Below the pieces are notes generated by a model. That model had not been told where the DNA came from, did no database searches, and saw nothing but the letters and a program-made list of their open reading frames with translations. A stretch of 64,000 nucleotides of DNA from Dipylidium caninum (taxonomy: Eukaryota; Platyhelminthes; Cestoda; Cyclophyllidea; Dipylidiidae): contig QEYB01000725.1 of assembly GCA_017562135.1 (NCBI GenBank), forward strand, positions 5,001-69,000, read 5' to 3'. Shown here one piece after another: positions 10,770-24,000 of the stretch; position 1 is the first letter of the stretch; every line of letters begins with the position of its first letter. Made by a program: the position numbers and the translations under genes.

Positions 10770-13700
10770 ACACTTTGCTTATGGAGTTGGCAAAGAATCA
10801 CAGTGAAGAAAAATCAGTTACACTTTCACGATGCAGGAAATGAGCAGCGTCATTAACATTCTCGGGAAAAAATCAAACAGTCCATAATCGCATAGGCACA
10901 TAAACCGGTAAAGATACACTTCATCTTCATTCTCGTTGCCTCAAGTTCAGTTCTCAGAGCCTAAGCCTTTAAATTACACCAGAGTGACGCTTTGATATTT
11001 CATGTTCAACAATTGGCAGAGGTTCCTTCAATGTTATATTTTGCCAATGAACCAGGCTATTTGTCAGCAAATAAGTACTGATCGTAACGCGACATACTGT
11101 TTCGACTCCAGCAAACTAAGTCTCAAAAAAGCAATTACATGGGCGTCTCCTGAAGAATTCTCGCTCTTGTGAGACCCAATAACACTTCTAATTCACCTGA
11201 ATTTTACAACCGCGTCTAACGGAGCGCTGAGAACCACAACGTAATGAGTTTTCACAAATGAAAGTTAACCCCCTGTCTCACTTCTTGCGTTTGTGCATAA
11301 CTCCACTTCTCCCCTGTCTATCCGTACTTGATCGGACTGTCGTCATTATCTTAGACCCACACATCTCCTTAATCGGCTATCCGGTCCGGCTGTGATTGAC
11401 GCAGACAGCCTGAGTCACACAGCGTGAAGCAGGACAGTTGACGCAATTGTGGTGCACATGTGCTGTGCCTGCTTTATTGGAAAGGCTGGGCCACAATGAG
11501 ATACTGTCACATTTTTCTGCACTCCCATATCCGCTCTCGCCTTCCTTCTGACTCACGAACGAGGCAACTGATGTTTCCCACTGAAAGCAGCGGCCAAATT
11601 AGTCACCCCTCGAAGGACTTCCTCGTTCTCCCTCTGTTCGACAAGCCCCAGCCCATCCGCAGCGTTTGGGTGAAGAAAAAGATCACCACTGTCAGGGAAA
11701 ATGGCACTGCCTCTAAGTGCCATGCTTGATCTTCGTTTTGGGGCTTGCATAGATATTCCACTCCTTCCCATAAATGCCCACCTTTGTGGCCGAGGGAGTC
11801 GAGAGCCACAAAGTCCGAAGACGACTAGCTACGAGAAGTCATCGGTGGATGCGTGCCAGGGAGAGCGAGCGAGGTAGCGAATGAGTACCGAACGCTCTTG
11901 TGGCAATAACAATAATATCCGTCTTGCCTTACAACTTAGACATATCGGATACGAGGCAGACAGCCGAGTAAGCTGTGCGACAAACAAATATGTCATAGAA
12001 AGCCTTTCGCCACCTTCTAAGTCCCCCCTAATCTATCCGACTATCTGGAAAGGGAGGTCACATGCTCATCGAGTTCGGTGCTAGTTTCTCGACTAACTCA
12101 GCTAAGGCACGGCATTTCGCACATGAGCAAAGACGGCGGACGTTACCGAGTCAAATCCCCTCCCCATCCCCATCCCCATCCCCCCCTCCCGCCCCTCCCC
12201 CCGCCTTCTACACCCACACGTGAAAAAAACTCATGATGGCATCCTCCTTAAGGTCTTTCTTGCTCTGCTTCATTATCAAATCACACGCTACACTTGCACG
12301 TATTTGCGCACTGGTGTTCGATGCTCGCGAGGATTCCAACAATTTTGGTGCCGACTGTTTTGCTCCTCTTTCATGGTGAGGACCACAATTGCTCCCCTTC
12401 TCAAAGTGATGCCCAATTCGTTGGTAAGAAGGGCTGGAGAAGTCCCCGTCACATGAGTGGGGAACATTGTTCCCTTCCCTCCGCCTTAGCCATACCAGCG
12501 CTGCGCCAATGTCAGGCTATTCACACTCGTTGTGTGTCCCAGCGCTACCAAGCTGTCCTCATCTGCAGACTCATCACTATTTTATATACTTCCACTGAGG
12601 TAGTGCTCCTCTGCTCCACAGTCTTCGCAGTGCTACCCCAGTGTTCTCTCTAAGGCTGCGATAACAGCTCTCTCTCTGACATGACACGGGCAAGGTTGGG
12701 CTCTTGTGTTTTCCCACGAGAAAAGCACTACACGTCTCAGCCGTCATTCGCACATGATGTGTGTGTGTGTATGTGGTTAGGCTGAGACATCTCGATCCGC
12801 CAAACTCGTTAAGTCGTCTCTGTGCCGTCCCATCCCGAAGGGCGGTGGACCGGGATAAGTAGGCCGCAATTTGCGCTTGTTCAATAAATCCGGACGACTC
12901 CCCTTTCTTTCATCTCATTAATCTCGTGTCTCATGTGGGGATACTGGATAATCTGATACGAGAGGCGAAGGCCGTGGGTTGTCTGATCACGACTGAGACG
13001 AGGATACTGCTTCTGCTTCTTCTGCAAAGTCGACTGAGAAGACTCGTCCCGATTGTGCACTGGTGAGTGGGAAGCTCTCCTCTTCTTCTGACTACCCTCA
13101 CCGATTGCCTTAACTGGTGGAAGAGAGCAGAGTCCCCATGACCAGAGTGCAGGGACTGGTGAACAGGGATGCCAACGTGTTGTTAAGGAAATGTGGGAGA
13201 AGAGGCAGCTGCAAACACGATCACCGCGAGATCACAATGGCCAGGATTCATGTCATTGTGGGGTTGCGGCGAGAACGGTTTTAACAGTGATGTCATGGTA
13301 AACACTCAAACTACCTAAAATAGGCTTTCCTTCCGATCCACGTTCAGTGGCCTGAACATTTTGCCAACGACATTTGTATTCTTAAGGTACGAGGCTGCAT
13401 CACCAGTTTTATAACCGCGGTCACCCTCACCCGACTGCTCCACCCGACGCCGACTTACCGTTGTTTTGAGAGCATATGTAATGCGGATTGGAGTTAGGTC
13501 ATTCAGTCGAATCAAAAGTCCATTCCCCACTTCTCGGGGCTTTCACATTCGCTGCTCGAGATTCATTGCGAAGTGCATCAAGCGAGAGGAACGCCAACAT
13601 TAACAGCCACCCGCTGAAGTCGGTCATATCCCTTCTCCGAGCACGAGGTGGAAATTATCACGGTAGAGACCCCTCATATATCGGCTATTCCACATTATGC

Positions 13701-15120
13701 GCATCACTAGTGGAATGAGGTCGAGGGCAATGACGCCTCTCCGCAGAGGTTCAGTAGGGGTGAACGAGGGACTTAGGGTGGATCATGCAAAGTGCGAATG
13801 AATTCTTTTCCAGGATATACAGCCCCTCTTCCTTCCGCCTCTCCCCCAAATTGCTCCTTCCTTTCAAGCGCCTCACTCCAACTCGATGGCATAGATGGTG
13901 CACTTACAGGCACATGTCTCCATGAAGCGCATCACGATCGGCCTCGTCCGCCTCACTTATACTCTCTAATAGTACACTCGCATGGCCAAAGTCGACCACA
14001 TTACCCCATGATGAGACTCTCTCAGATCAAAATGACCAGTTAGCGCTCTTTGTGACTGGCGGCGCCTAAAATCCCCTCTGGCACAGGTTCAGAAAGCCGT
14101 GTGGATTGACTAAACGGCACATCAATTGCCTACCCCTCTTTACCGTCACGTTCTCAGCATTGCTGACTGGTGTCATGAGTTCTTTGCTTTCCTTTGCCAA
14201 ACACATCTGCCTTCCCCCATCAATGTCGTTGCTTTGAGGCCCAGAAAACGCAATTTACGCACAACGGACACGAGACAGTCCAACTACCCTCCCATTGACA
14301 CACGATCCCGTGTAACCCATTGGCAGAATTGCCAACTGCATTTTGTCACCTCGAGTTACCTCGAAGAGTTCCAAGTCTCAAAACAACGGCAATACTGTTG
14401 ACGTCGGAGGGCATGGCGTCAAGGCAAATAGAGGGCACCTGAACTTCTCAATAGGCCGCAAAACTCGTTGACTAAGTCAGGATTCCTACAACTCCTTCAA
14501 CCAACTCCTCTTGCAACTCTCCCCACATTTTCGCGTCCAACCTCACCCAGACCCCTTGTCTACGAGAGTACTGTCTCGTCCTCGTGCACCCTGGACCTTG
14601 GAGTAAAACTCTTTATCTTCATGTTATAATGAGCCATTTCATTTGCCTTAAACCCACACACGCGAAAGCACGTCCATCGACTAGCCTCCCAGTACACCAC
14701 GCGTGTGATGTTTAACTCTGCCGCCTTTATACCTTATGCAAGACAGCGCCCAACTGTCGCAAGTAAGCAGTGAGGACGCCGCTTCATTCAAAGGGTGGTC
14801 TTGGTCATTCGGCTCAAAAGCTCCCCCTATTTCGCCTTTATTCGTATTCGCCTGATATTTCACCGACGTAAAGACACCACTTGCTCCCACAGACCACAAG
14901 CATCGTCACAGTCGCTCCTTCTTCGTGTTTCTCAAATCCAGCCAAACGCTTCGCGCACTCCTTACTGGCCCACATGCACATTTGTGCTGTCAAACGATGT
15001 CAAGTTAATGTCAGCTATGGAGGTTTCGTGGGTGCTGGTTGTTGAGCGTATCCACCAATGGACGTTTAGCCTTGGACGTAATAATCCTTATCTCTACTGA
15101 TGTCCTTCGCTATTACTCGC
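10770..15120 (+). repeat. Left arm of a ~4.3 kb inverted repeat
   Basis: This stretch matches the reverse complement of 30485-34785 almost end to end, at roughly 85-90% by eye. Anchors: the outer end shares GATGCAGGAAATGAGCAG (10831 here, 34700 there); the inner end shares TTTAGCCTTGGACGTAA (15065 here, 30545 there). GC content is clearly higher than in flanking DNA. There is no long intact ORF, no reverse transcriptase, integrase or transposase motif that I can recognise, and no obvious terminal direct repeats. Short ORF fragments are shared by both copies. A CCCCAT tandem run at about 12160-12205 is larger here than in the right arm. The exact ends are uncertain by a few tens of bases. Confidence 0.92.
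12159..12206 (+). repeat. CCCCAT / poly-C rich simple repeat
   Basis: A C-rich tract with three tandem CCCCAT units followed by C-runs. The corresponding site in the right arm (about 33365-33395, G-rich) lacks the tandem units, so the expansion is specific to this copy. Confidence 0.85.
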
Positions 15121-15995
15121 AACCACAATATTTGGAAACGCGCATCTTTGCATGACTACTCGTGTTTGTGCGGAAAATCATGTGCTTCTCTCTCGAAGGT
15201 GGCGTTACCGATGACATAGACATTTTAACACGGCGTAGAGGAGAATTTTTCAAAATGTTCGTTTTTTCTTCGATATGAATCTGTACCTTTACCATTGGAT
15301 TAAATTTTTACTCATGTCGGTGTCTGACTTTCCTTTCCTTTGTCTACTGGGATTTACTTTCTTCTGAAAAAGGAGAGACCGTTCTCTCCATAAGATAATT
15401 TTGTATCACATGGTTATTCGACTTGTACTCAAGTCTATGAGGCCCCATACTCTTAGGACAGTAACTGAACCTTTTTTGTTAAGTTTTCTTGCGGAACGAC
15501 ATAAAAATGTGAATTCAATGCTTTTTAATTTATTTCATATTGGTCATGGACGGTTTTTGACTCAAATAACGAAAACGCGTATGATTTCAGACAGGCGCAA
15601 ATAACACAAAAGTGAACCCAAAAATTGTAATATTTGTGGTGCCGAAATGTCATGAATTGCTTAAATTTTAGAAGATACGGTTTTTCTACACGAACAAGTT
15701 GCTCTCTTACACATTAAAGTACGAGTCTAATCTGTTTAACCAAATGAATTAACCTTTGCCATGGTATCTATTTATTCCGCGACTTTTGCCAGATTCAAGG
15801 GCACAAGACCAGCCTTAGACCGAAGGTGAAGGTAAACCTAGAATTATTTAATTGTTAGACAGGGTAGACACACACTTCTACCACTTTGCTATAGAGTAAG
15901 CTTCAAAACATACTAATTTACTGACGAACTTTCTCAAATAACGACCACTTTCAACACAGCTCTTAGCAACTGAACCATTGCCTCTTTTTTCCCTG
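15121..15995. other. Spacer start, no gene seen
   Basis: AT-rich DNA just inside the left repeat arm, with only short chance ORFs and no splice-bounded coding segment that I can support. Confidence 0.55.
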
Positions 15996-16005
15996 TTATA
16001 TAAGG
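15996..16005 (+). promoter_or_regulatory. TATA-like element upstream of the DPY30-motif ORF
   Basis: TTATATAAGG lies about 30 bp before the ATG at 16033. If it were a core promoter the transcript would start almost at the ATG, leaving no leader, so its role is doubtful. Confidence 0.25.
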
Positions 16006-16032
16006 CTATAAGGTCGGCAGCGGGCTTCGGAG

Positions 16033-16215
16033 ATGGACGGAAACACTCTCGAAGACGAGGCATTCCTTATGAGGTTTCTTGGCGACGCGTTACGTGAAGG
16101 CCTAAGCGACGTCGTCGTGAAGAGACCTAAAAATCCGGTAGAACATCTGGCTTACTTCCTACAGGCGTACTCATCCAGGACATCCCACTCCTCTGAAGCA
16201 GTGCCCATTGACTAA
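16033..16215 (+). CDS. DPY30-motif protein or exon (60 codons)
   Basis: The reading frame encodes an acidic start (MDGNTLEDEAF) and then a segment that fits the DPY30 motif: two short helices with an LREGL turn, RPKNP and VEHLAYFLQAY. In DPY30-family proteins this motif forms a four-helix dimer bundle that binds an amphipathic helix, in COMPASS-type histone methyltransferase complexes or in ciliary proteins. The frame stops at 16213-16215 and is shorter than human DPY30 (99 aa). It may be a first exon, with a possible donor after SSEA at about 16200, or a relic. It lies between the repeat arms on the same strand as Caskin. The assignment rests on motif recognition only. Confidence 0.45.
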   Translation: MDGNTLEDEAFLMRFLGDALREGLSDVVVKRPKNPVEHLAYFLQAYSSRTSHSSEAVPID

Positions 16216-19200
16216 TGCCATCTTCCATCGGTTCATTGAATCTCAGTCGAACTTTTGCTTGCCGCTGCTCAAAATGAACAGAGCATTACCGGTCCCCACT
16301 CTGGTCTCGACTTTCCCCGCCAGATGCTAAAGAGCTGATAAATGAACTGATAATGGCACTCTTTTTGAAAGATTAAAATAAGCCACCAGCCAACGATTTG
16401 AAGAAAATGTTATTAAGAAATTAATTATGCGAATAGCTAAGACTACCATGAAAACTGATTGGTTGAACAGTATGAAGCATAGTTGGAGAACAGCTTACAT
16501 TCAGATGCAAGGACACGTTTTCGAAGGCAAATGGGCCATGAAAAATCTTGGCCACATACAGATTTCCACTGAGAATTCGTAATTATTAAAAATTTTGTAT
16601 ATTGTCGAGAAGTGGATATATGCATGTGGCGATAATAAATGCGTGATAGGTCGAGCTTCGAGTACTTCAAACCACGGAATCTAAAACGGTTTAAGTAAGA
16701 TAGAAGCAGTTCTATCGTTGATGACAGCGACAAAATAAATAGGCGATCTGACAGCTATCCCAAATACAAGATTAGCGTAACCGGGCATTTCGGGTTGCTG
16801 AATAAATAAACTTTGCGAAAAAAAGTACAATAAATAGATAATTAAGGGAGGAGTCTTTAAGGTCTCCCAAATAAGTCAGTAATACTGCGCAATAATCTAA
16901 TTAGACAGATCACTCAAAAAAATTGAACCGTTTTAAGGCACATGAGGTTATAATTTTTAAACGTCAGAAAAGCAGTTCCCTTGGCTTCTCTGGAGTGACA
17001 GTGGCGAGAGGGCAACAAAACAATCGGAGTGATAAGGAATAGTACGCCTGAAATTTCTTTCGAAGTAACTGTGGCTGAGACGTACGCGTCGATGATTCGA
17101 TCGTCCTATAATGGTAGGAAGAGTGAATAACAGGTACCTTAAACCTTTACGTATTGAATATTTGTATCTTGGATGCTCGTCCATTGATGAACACAGTTGA
17201 CGTTGCGATGACAGATAAGGATAGCCCTTATCTAGCTCGTCAACCGTCCGTTAAACTGATACAACAGTTTTAGGTCCGAAATTGCAACTTTCAATTTGGT
17301 GTTCTTATTTTTACTTTTTGTTTCCATAAGTGTTCATCAAAGCCGATGAATTGGGCAGCGAAATATAAATAGGTAAGAAACCTCCGAGTTCTACAAAATT
17401 ACGTAACAGTAGCTGTTTGATATATTTGTTTTTGGACGAATAAAGTTTAAGCTCCTCACACGACTAACCTATCCGCCACATATGGCTATTGATTGCTGCT
17501 GTTTGATTTGATTATAATCTTTAAGATTGCGTCCGGAGGGTTATTGTTCCTTTTATCTATTTAACTCTGATTCGCGTCACGTTATTTCTAACGTCAAACA
17601 TCCCAAAAATCTTAACGTTGTTTATATTTAAAATATATCAGTTTTTAAGTTGTATATGTTTTCAAATAACAGCCTATTTACGCCATTGGATTTTAGCGTT
17701 AAAGCAGTCACCTTGCTTTGTTTGTACTGTCTAAGTGAAGTGTTGGAAGCTGTTAATTTTTATGAAGTCTGTCAATGAAGAATTGTGCTTGCTATGCGAG
17801 GATTTAATAATATATACCGCCTAGTTATGTGTAATAAATTCGCTAAGGTATCGAAAATCCTTGCTAAACATGATATACAAGGTAAATCTTTATGATTGTC
17901 TGTTGAACGCAATGATCTATGGGGACTTAGCTAATTCCATATAACTTATTCCCTTTTCTCGAATATGCACTTTCATGCATTTTTATATTTAACTGCACAG
18001 ATATACATCTTGCTTTACCTAGTAAATTTTTTGAACTGTTGAACAATTGTCCCATCAAACATGAAGTACATGTAAATGTCTAGTCACTCGCCTATCAATT
18101 GTAAAACGTTGAAATATCGCGCTCCGTATTTTTGTACTAATTCATATCTCATGGCCTTTTTTAAAGGATTGGGCTACGTCCCACCAAACTCCTATTCTTA
18201 TGCACAGTGGTACGTTGGCATTATTACTCGACATACTAATTTCTCAACCACATAATGACTAAGGTTTCTCGTTGCTGCCACAATATTAATACACCCTGTT
18301 AATTATGACTAATCGTTGACTAAACGAAGTGGCTGCTAATACACTTCCGATTAATCAGTAGGTAGAGCAACCAAATACTTCACTAGAACCTTATTTTATA
18401 TCGTCACTATTGCGATAACTTGCACACTTTTCATTTTTTTCGCAGCACGTCAAAGCACTCAAGATTCATCGTGGCTTGAGAAAGATGTCAAAATCTCTAT
18501 AAAACAATGTTCTCACGCTAAACAACATTTTTTATATAAGTGTTGTAACGGTTGGCAGACCACACGACCGGAGAAACTTCAATATAACGTATAGAACAAT
18601 CAATTAAATAGCGTCACGAATTGTTGTTTTTCCGGTTTCCACTTGCATCAGGGACAGTTGCCTTAAGTACATTTCATCTATCTGTCGGAATTGACAATCT
18701 GGCCTCAGGCTATGCATCGCTAACTAAATCGACAAATAGGAGTAATCCTGACCAATATCTTAAGTAATTGAATTGCAACAAACGCTCCGCTTAGGAGTAA
18801 ACTGATCAATATGTCATTGTTTTGTTAATGTTTCGAACTTATTGACCAGTCAATGAAAAGGCGTTTGATCACTTATAGTAGAAAATAATTGTGTCATTTC
18901 CAATGAAGTGATGGGGAATGCCCTCGCAAAGGAGCTCTACTTTGTGAACGATCATTCCTTCAACTTAAAAGTTCCATTATACAATAGTCAGGCCGATTTT
19001 TATTATAACACCGTGTGGGGAAGCTGTTTGTCGGCGAGTGCATTGTTCAGAAAAATCATTTTATACCGTTTTAACTGATTTGTAAAGTGAGGGACAATTT
19101 TTCCTCTTGATCTGATTAACTCGTTTTACGTTAAAGGTATACACTCAAAACTGCATTTAAGTTACTATATTCAATGTCGAGAATATGTCAAAAGACCATC

Positions 19201-20870
19201 TAATCGCTATATTCTCAAGTAAAGCTATTGCGGACTATGTAGCCTCGAACAATCTAAATAGTGTTTTGCAACCGAATTTCAATCAGAGCTGCGGAAAATT
19301 CACATTATAACTTGTGCACTGATCAATCCAACAATCATTTAGACGATGCATCCAGAACGTAAACAAAGTTTGCCGTACTGATTCTGGTAATTCATGTTAG
19401 ATCATGCCATGGCAAGGGAAGGTTTAGGCCAAACTTACGGATTAGACTAAATGGGCTATCGGACTAACCTCAAAGGCATGCCATCTCAGTTTTAATGCTA
19501 ACAGGAGAAAAGGGGCCATTGCGTTAAATGGACAAGGAGACGGTAAAGACGGGTAGAATGTGGTCCTAGCGGCCTGGAGGCTGACTTGTTTTCATCTTAT
19601 ATACCAGTAACTGTAATCTTTGGTTGCCCCATTATCAATTACAAGTACAGGTAAAGAACCTAAAACAAACGCGATGATTGTCTTACAGTGCAAAATTAAT
19701 AATTCTGGTGTAAGGAATGTTTACACCGCCTACAACATTAAAATACCTTTCGCTGCTATGCTTGCACGAAATTTACCCACATTAGTCCAACATAACGTTA
19801 ATTACTTTATAGTGGTTTGAACAGTCCTTCTATAAAGGTTAATAAAAATATGATGACTTTTGCCCTGATTTGGTAGAGTTAGAATTTCTTTTATAGTTTC
19901 ATCGAAGGTTAGTTGTCAAGATCGCCAGAATTATGGCATAACACTGTGGGGTGAATGAAAATTAAACATAGTTAATTATTCCCTATAATGGGATTTTCCT
20001 TGACCTCCGGTCTCATATGAAGCTGGGACAAAGAATTTTTCTTCCAACCAGGCCATAGACACTATATACATTATATATTTGTGGTGCTTGTCTTCCATAT
20101 AATCATCAACTGGGCACCCATTCGTGTTGCTAGTAAAGTGTGCTTATATTTGATAGATTCAATAATGAATCACCAATATTAACTCCAAAGTGGTTCCAGC
20201 ACGAAGACCTCAAACGATCCACCAATCTCTGGGAGAGGGTGGATGTGTCAAAATGCATCCAATTCAATAATGAATGGGATCTCTGAATCTGAACCCAAAT
20301 TAATAAGGACTTCTTCTTGATTGCTATTTACATAAGTATGGGCTTGTTTCGATGCCTTTATGCTCAAGATTTATCCTCTTTTGGCTCCGGTTGCCTCTCG
20401 TTAAATGGGAACACTTCTTGCAAACTTGTCGTTTATGCCCGGAAGAAGGATTTTTCTAGGTTGTACAGCCTATTCCTGCCACAATAAGTCTACGATACTA
20501 CGACAGTTAACGCGTGATTATCCTGCGCTAGACTGAATCTCTCTTTCCTTGGCACAAAACTGAGAAAAAACCAATATGTGTTGCCAAAATAGTGAGTTAA
20601 GTAAGGGGCAGTGGCTTTCCAAAATCTAACGACTATATCACTGACTATTTGAGCTTAAAAAAATGGGCTTATTGACGCCACTTGCGGAGGTTGATATCCC
20701 TGTTTATAGAAACGGTTCTAGAATACAAAATGTTCAACATTCTCTCTCCCATTACAGGTGTGAAGTCATTCACCGTTGCATTGCCACACCGGTATCCGGT
20801 ACCGAAAAGGCAAAACTTGGTCATTCTGCGATAATATGCTTAAAAGGCCTATTGAGAGTGAAATTTCGAG
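16216..20870. other. Spacer DNA, no gene seen
   Basis: About 4.6 kb of AT-rich sequence without any ORF that resembles a protein family. I looked here specifically for additional ankyrin-repeat exons of Caskin (TPLHxAA type) and found none. Confidence 0.55.
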
Positions 20871-21047
20871 ACCCACCCAGGGGGGCAAGACTTCCTTGCC
20901 TTCATTCGCCACGCGGCGTCGGTCAATAATTTGGAGGCACTGCGGGTTCTCCTCACTGATGCAAAGAAGGATACCTCAAGGACGATTGTGACAGACCTCA
21001 AAGTCACTGCGTTGCATGTTGCTGCCCCCCGCGGATTTGTTGAGATG
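20871..21047 (+). CDS. Caskin exon A: ankyrin-like segment
   Basis: The exon encodes FIRHAASVNNLEALRVLL followed by a loop and TALHVAAPRGFVEM, which fits the end of one ankyrin repeat and the start of the next. The donor ATG/GTTAGT at 21047 is phase 0. The acceptor is either at 20870 or 20880; upstream the frame closes at a TGA (20859). Confidence 0.6.
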
Positions 21048-24000
21048 GTTAGTGAACATAAACATTCCGTTTGGTGCAAATAACCAGCTATCTGTTTTTA
21101 TTACTTCCTCTCTTGTTTCTACTCTTTAGTGAAGTCACTCACGTAGGATCTTTCCGTTCGGTCTTTTTCGTAATCTCTGACACCAAGCATGGGGAAGTAG
21201 TGGAATCACGACTGAAGCCATATTTTATCATTCTTCAATTGATATAGATATGTTAATTTTTGGAATTGTGTCATGTATTCACTCTGTCATCTTTGCCGTA
21301 TCGTATCGTTTTCTAACGGCGACCGTTTTGCGAAAGAGGGGAAGTGCGTTCTGTCACTTAGTGAACGAAGTGGCCTGTGCTAGTAGAAGCATCATCATTT
21401 TCCATACCTGCCGGGGCATTCCATCTTTCGAACTGGGATCCTGCACGCTTTTATTCTTTTCGATGGCTGCCATTATCCCATGCTAGCTGTCACTTTGTCC
21501 GAAGAGAAAGTAGACCCCCTCTGCTGGATTGTCCAACATTTGGGGGGTCAGAAAGTGGCTAATTTCGTGTTTACTACTTAAGAGTTCAGCTTTAAATAAT
21601 TAATAACATTAATAAGTAGTATCTATCACCATCCAAGCCAGCAGCTCAAAGGTGAAATGCATTTGCTAAACTTTTGAGTCGCAGGCTTACACCGTACAGA
21701 CACTGAGTTGCATTTGAAATCGCTCGAAAGCCCCACCATCTTGAAGAGTTAGATGACTTATGTCGTGGAGCATCGCGACGAGAGGACGTCATTCACCTCT
21801 CTTCCTGCATGAGAGTATCCTTTTGTTTTTTGAGGATAAATATGCAACTATTTCCAGCACATGATTCTCCAACTGCTCAAAGCTTTGCTATCATCATTCG
21901 TTGTAGCATATGAATTCTATATCAATTTTCCGCACTTAACTGTTCATCGCCTAAGAAGGCTCCTTAAATTATTGACTAAAGATTCTATCTCTGGCTTAAC
22001 TGCTGGTTTTGAAAGTAGCATTTACAGAAATGGCTAGTGATCTTAGTAAACAGGTGAAATCAATCGTTTAGAGCAAGTTCCAAACCCCAAAAAAAACCTA
22101 AGATGTATTTTCATCACTCGCCTGGCAGGAGCAAGTAAAATTATTAGCAGAATTTTGGTCTGAGGAGTATTTCGACAACAGTAGCAGGAAATCATGTCAC
22201 ACCAATGGGTACAGTTTGAAACAGTAAGTCAGAGGGGGGTGTTCATATACCGAGACATCGTAACGCCTTTTCTCAGATTACATTTCAAAGGCTCCCTCGT
22301 CGGTTTTGTACCAAAGTACTATAAGAGTCGTTTATTGCTAATCTTCCCTTTTCCCGAAACAGATCCTAACGGTAAACGTATAAATCCTTCATTTGGATGA
22401 GTATACTCGACGAAACCACGACATTTTGGTTTTTTTGTTCTCATCCCAATTATCCATTATCATACCTACCGAAAATAAAGCTGCCTTTTTAAAGAATTTC
22501 CTCGGTGACGACGCTCGATGCCATGGGAATGGAGACAATAAGGATATTTTACCAACTTTGGAAAGCTTTGATGACGACAGCACGGAGGACCAAAAGTAAT
22601 TTTGAAGTCATTATTAGGTGAAAATATATGCCCAATCAAGAATTTTTAAGTGGAAACTTGAGAACTGTGCAAACTATTTCCCGAAGGAACTGCCTCCGAC
22701 TGGACCCGAGATTTCAACGAAGTAAAATCAAACAAACTGCCCCTGATGAAAACTAATATTGCACACTAATTACTTTACTTATACATGCTTAAGAATAACA
22801 AAAAAAATTGCTAAAAGCACAGTGGCCAGGAGCGTCTCAAACTCCTGTCCCATATGTCCCAATTTGTCTCCGTTAACAGAATCTTTGTTCTTTTTACTTG
22901 CTCACAACGGTTATATTTCTGACACCGGGTGTTGCTTGATGTTGTTAAGTCGAGGATAGTTACAATTGGCAGTATGAGCGTAATTACTAAATGAATTAAA
23001 AGAGTTGCCAGTAATATAAGGTTATTTTATGGGCAATAATAAACCTCTGGCTCTGGTATTCTAACCTTCGTCGGACAGGCCGTGGTAGCGCATGTCTAAA
23101 TGCATGAGCACCTACAAAACTGTTTATTTCGACCATCACACACCTGCGTTTGAGAGTATCCCGTTACTACTGAGGATTTCTCTTCTCATCTACCTCTGCA
23201 TTTGTTTATGCTCGCTCCTAATTTTCTAATTCGAATAATCTAAAGCCACTACCAGTGGTTTCGCAAGTTAGATATGTACTCTGTCACATTTAACGGAACT
23301 ACAATTCTCTCTGGCCATCAGAGCGGTCTCTGTGCTGCCGCTATTTAAAATGCGTTCTTGCCCAAAGTGAGCCTTTTGGAAGGAGGAACATGATGTTGGT
23401 CGGGCTTGGGTAGGACCAAGGTCCCCCTATAACGCTTTGTCTAAGAACAGCCGAGATTTAATGTGCCAATGAACCTGCACCATATGTCAATTTGTTTTGG
23501 CATTTCTCGCACAATAAACGTTGTCATTATTATTATTTCTATTTTTAATTGCTGCTGGGAATGCCACTTTTCTGTACTTTCCCGCTGCACTATTAGTTGC
23601 GTTTATGTCAAGGCGAAAGCCGAACAACTGCACTTTACCCCTCGGAGTGGGATGGAGACTTCGATAAATGAGGCACTTCACCTAGACAACTCATCATCGC
23701 CAGTGTGCCGGTAAAATCGTTCCTCTCCGACTGTAACTATGTGAGGTTGATCCTCAATTTTTTATGCTGTCTCATGTTATAAATTATCTACGCTTCCCAA
23801 ATATGCACTTATGGTTACAAGTGAAATAGAAACCAACGCTTTATTCCTCGGTGTCGAGTTTAAATGAAGTGATTGTTCCATATTTCCCGTAAAACTTATA
23901 TTCATCTGCCGTAGTTTTCTGCCCCTAGTTCTTGACAATGTTAATTGAATCGCAATCAGACATTTACCGAACAATTATGACATCCGTTTGTTTCCCTTAC

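Noticed and set aside
10770..15120. LTR retrotransposon interpretation of the repeat arm
   Set aside because: I found no terminal direct repeats, primer-binding site or reverse transcriptase motif within the arm.
22759..22959. Ankyrin-like phrase LLAHNGYI...LLSRG
   Set aside because: The repeat spacing is wrong (no TPLH start), a stop follows directly, and it is not needed in the phase-consistent Caskin model.
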